From Porphyromonadaceae bacterium UBA3318 (GTDB lineage: Bacteria > Bacteroidota > Bacteroidia > Bacteroidales > Muribaculaceae): a stretch of 15,950 nucleotides of DNA. Position numbers and translations under genes: made by a program. The DNA is taken from positions 1 through 15,950 of the forward strand of contig DESI01000030.1 of assembly GCA_002361235.1 (NCBI GenBank), given 5' to 3'. The notes under the pieces were generated by a model, which had not been told where the DNA came from, made no database searches, and saw only the letters and a list, made by a program, of their open reading frames with translations. Below, in pieces: positions 13,905-15,950 of this stretch. Position 1 is the first letter of the stretch; every line of letters begins with the position of its first letter.

Positions 13905-14561
13905 ATGAGAATCCCGGCCTGGGCGCTGTTGGCGTTCACGGCCGCTTCCGTCATATTCCCCTCGTGCCGCGAGGAGCGCAAGATAGACATAGCGTCCCGG
14001 CTCAATCCGAAGAAGATGGCCACCATGACCACCGTCAACGTGGCGACCCTCATATCGGATTCGGGCGTCATACAGTACAAGATAGTCGCGCCGCTGTGGA
14101 CGGTCTACGACCAGGTGGACACCCCCTACTGGAACTTCCCGAAGGGACTGTACCTGCAGAAGTACGACCCGTACTTCCACGTGATAGCCACCGTGGCGGC
14201 CGACTCGGCCAAATATTTCAAGAACCGGAAACTGTGGCGTCTGGACGGCAACGTGGAGCTGACCAAGGCTCCCAAAGACCTGTTCCTGTCGCAGCAGCTG
14301 TTCTGGGACCAGGGACGGCACAAGATATACAGCGACTCGTTCATGCACATCGAGACCGAGACCCACGTGCTGGAAGGGATCGGGTTCGAAAGCAACGAGG
14401 ACCTGACCTCCTACCGCGTGATACAGCCCCAGGGCATATTCCCGGTGAACCGCGCCGACTTCCGGTCCGGAGCTTCGACCGAATCCGGGCCGGTATCCAC
14501 GCCCGCATCGTCCGGTCAGCCCGAAGCCGTCGAAGTTCAGGCCGGCGCGTCTAAAAAATGA
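13905..14561 (+). CDS. lptC: LPS export protein LptC, lipoprotein form
   Basis: Encodes 218 residues. LptC links the LptBFG transporter to LptA on the path of lipopolysaccharide to the outer membrane. SDSGVIQYKIVAPLWTVYD and YWNFPKGLYLQKYD match the Bacteroidota form of the LptC fold, and repeated beta segments continue to about residue 180. The N-terminus, MRIPAWALLAFTAASVIFPS, leads to C21, so the protein is probably a lipoprotein rather than held by a membrane helix as in E. coli. The lipobox (FPSC) is slightly unusual. About 35 residues at the C-terminus are low-complexity Ser/Pro/Gly/Ala. A GTG at 13884 would add a more basic start (KRHLTD); I prefer the ATG. The CNNM gene follows after 10 bp. 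Confidence 0.85.
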   Translation: MRIPAWALLAFTAASVIFPSCREERKIDIASRLNPKKMATMTTVNVATLISDSGVIQYKIVAPLWTVYDQVDTPYWNFPKGLYLQKYDPYFHVIATVAADSAKYFKNRKLWRLDGNVELTKAPKDLFLSQQLFWDQGRHKIYSDSFMHIETETHVLEGIGFESNEDLTSYRVIQPQGIFPVNRADFRSGASTESGPVSTPASSGQPEAVEVQAGASKK

Positions 14562-14571
14562 TAAACAAACT

Positions 14572-15852
14572 ATGGATCTCCCTTTCAGTCTCGCCATTGT
14601 CATCACGCTGATCGCCATCGTGTTCTCCGGGCTGTTCTCGGGCACGGAGATAGCCTTCGTGCAGTCCAGCAAGGTCCGCATGGAGATAGACGCGGCGCGC
14701 GGCGGCATCATAGACCGTATCATCCACATGTTCTCGCGCCACGAGGACATGTTCATCTCCACCCTGCTGGTGGGCAACAACATGGTGCTCGTAATCTACG
14801 GCATCTCGTTTTCCGCCATCATCAACCCCTGGCTGCACCGGTGGCTCGACAACGAGGCGCTTGAACTCATCACCAATACCATCCTCTCCACGGGCATCAT
14901 CCTGATCACGGGCGAGTTCCTGCCCAAGACCACGTTCCGCATCAACCCCAACTTCACCATCCGTCTGCTGGCGCTGCCGCTGTACATCATCTACCTGGTG
15001 CTGTACCCGCTGTCATGGTTCGTATCGGCCATCTCGCGCGGACTGATGAAGCTGTTCGGCATCAAGGACCGGACCGACGACAGCAGCCGCCTCACCATGG
15101 ACCAGCTGGACGATTACATCCAGGATTCCATAGAGCACCGCGAGGGCGAGGAGGCCATCGAGAACGAAGTGAAGATATTCCGCAACGCCATCGACTTCAA
15201 GGACACCCAGATCAGCGACTGCATGCGTCCCCGCAACGAGATAATATCCGTGCCTCTGGAGGGCACCACACGCCGGCACCTGCTCGATGTGTTCATCTCC
15301 ACGGGCTACAGCAAGGTGATAGTGTACCGTGACGACATCGACGACGTGGTGGGATACCTGCATGTGTCCGAGCTGTTCAACGGCGACAACGACTGGCGCC
15401 GCCGCCTCAAGCCCGTGCTGTTCACGCCCGAGACCATGCTGGCCAACAAGATGATGCGCCGAATGATGAACCAGAAACGTTCCATGGCCATCGTGGTGGA
15501 CGAATTCGGAGGCACCGCCGGACTCATCACCCTTGAGGACATTGTGGAGGAGATATTCGGCGAAATCGAGGACGAACACGACAAGGAACGTCTCGAAGCC
15601 CGCGAGACCGAACCCGGCGTCTACGAATTTTCCGGACGCGTGGAGGTGAGCCAGGCCAACGAGATGTTCGGACTCGACATCAAGGAGAGCGAGGACTATC
15701 ACACCCTGGCCGGCTGCATCATGTTCAATTTAGGCGCCCTGCCCGCCGAAGGCGAGGCTGTGACCGTGGGACACCTGCTGTTCACCGTCCTGAAGATGTC
15801 TACCACCAAGATTGAGCTGATCAGGGTGCAGCATATCGACCCGCAGCAATAA
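14572..15852 (+). CDS. CNNM/DUF21 membrane protein with CBS pair and CorC domain
   Basis: Encodes 426 residues. The CNNM (DUF21) membrane domain covers about 1-165, with hydrophobic segments near 5-27, 60-83, 98-114 and 128-152 and the conserved GEFLPKT (114-120). A CBS pair follows (about 213-330), containing MRPRNEI and the family signature VVDEFGGTAGLITLEDIVEEIFGEIEDE (308-335). A CorC/HlyC domain ends the protein (about 345-420). Related proteins are annotated as hemolysins, magnesium/cobalt efflux proteins or, in gliding flavobacteria, GldE. Divalent-cation transport is the best-supported role; haemolysin is a historical name. It is the last complete gene of the run. Confidence 0.9.
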   Translation: MDLPFSLAIVITLIAIVFSGLFSGTEIAFVQSSKVRMEIDAARGGIIDRIIHMFSRHEDMFISTLLVGNNMVLVIYGISFSAIINPWLHRWLDNEALELITNTILSTGIILITGEFLPKTTFRINPNFTIRLLALPLYIIYLVLYPLSWFVSAISRGLMKLFGIKDRTDDSSRLTMDQLDDYIQDSIEHREGEEAIENEVKIFRNAIDFKDTQISDCMRPRNEIISVPLEGTTRRHLLDVFISTGYSKVIVYRDDIDDVVGYLHVSELFNGDNDWRRRLKPVLFTPETMLANKMMRRMMNQKRSMAIVVDEFGGTAGLITLEDIVEEIFGEIEDEHDKERLEARETEPGVYEFSGRVEVSQANEMFGLDIKESEDYHTLAGCIMFNLGALPAEGEAVTVGHLLFTVLKMSTTKIELIRVQHIDPQQ

Positions 15853-15940
15853 CCCCGGACGGCATGGCCCCGTATCCGCAATGTGGTTGGTGCATTATAT
15901 CGTACTTCTTTTATTTAATTTATAAATTTTATTTTAGTAC

Positions 15941-15950
15941 ATGACAAAAA
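15941..15950 (+). CDS. Start of a further gene, cut by the window edge
   Basis: An ATG at 15941 follows an AT-rich stretch (15908-15940) like other start regions here and reads MTK before the window ends. TAAATTTT at 15923-15930 is one base off a TAnnTTTG element, but no -33 TTTG is visible. In related genomes a peptidyl-prolyl isomerase gene often follows the CNNM gene. Only three codons can be seen, so no product is assigned. Confidence 0.4.

Noticed and set aside
1..15950. CRISPR array, transposon ends, phage or defence genes
   Set aside because: No regular repeat-spacer pattern, transposase, integrase or known defence domain was found; the 9-nt arrays have no spacers and lie in a 3' region.

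Overview
The window looks like a piece of chromosome from a GC-rich member of Bacteroidota, most likely order Bacteroidales. Three things support this. Promoters of the Bacteroides type (TTTG, about 20 bp, TAnnTTTG) recur in front of genes. Shine-Dalgarno sequences are mostly absent. The protein types and gene neighbourhoods are those of Bacteroidales (DUF4924-rfbD-prfC; coaX-outer-membrane protein-lptC-CNNM). I cannot fix the family; Muribaculaceae is a guess. Nothing in the window looks like phage, transposon or CRISPR.

Left half, minus strand (read from about 7740 down to 118). An orphan ECF sigma factor is followed by a 325-base gap holding two inverted arrays of 9-nt periodic sequence and a clear intrinsic terminator. 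Next come a left-handed beta-helix (serine-acetyltransferase-like) acyltransferase, a type II NADH dehydrogenase, a lipoprotein with two META domains and an S4-domain RNA-binding protein. After these comes the classical translation cluster thrS-infC-rpmI-rplT, with its own candidate promoter and leader hairpin, ending in a 13-bp hairpin.

Right half, plus strand (from 7944 to the end). Diverging from the sigma gene is a DUF4924 gene with a perfect Bacteroides-type promoter almost on top of its ATG. It is followed closely by rfbD (dTDP-rhamnose synthesis) and prfC (release factor 3). A second perfect promoter, again with essentially no leader, starts a tightly packed run: DivIC/FtsB-like protein, four-TM membrane protein, coaX, outer-membrane beta-barrel protein, lptC and a CNNM/CBS/CorC membrane protein. 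Several junctions overlap as TAATG or ATGA. A further ATG opens in the last ten bases.

The genes are mainly housekeeping: translation (thrS, infC, L35, L20, RF3, S4 protein), respiration (ndh), CoA synthesis (coaX) and envelope work (rfbD, lptC, DivIC-like, OMP, CNNM). I find no convincing new multi-gene system. The more unusual signals are non-coding: the inverted 9-nt arrays near 7085-7216, repeated CATATYCC elements in the divergent control region, a 20-bp near-palindrome before ndh, two near-leaderless promoters, and structured gaps in the thrS-rplT cluster.
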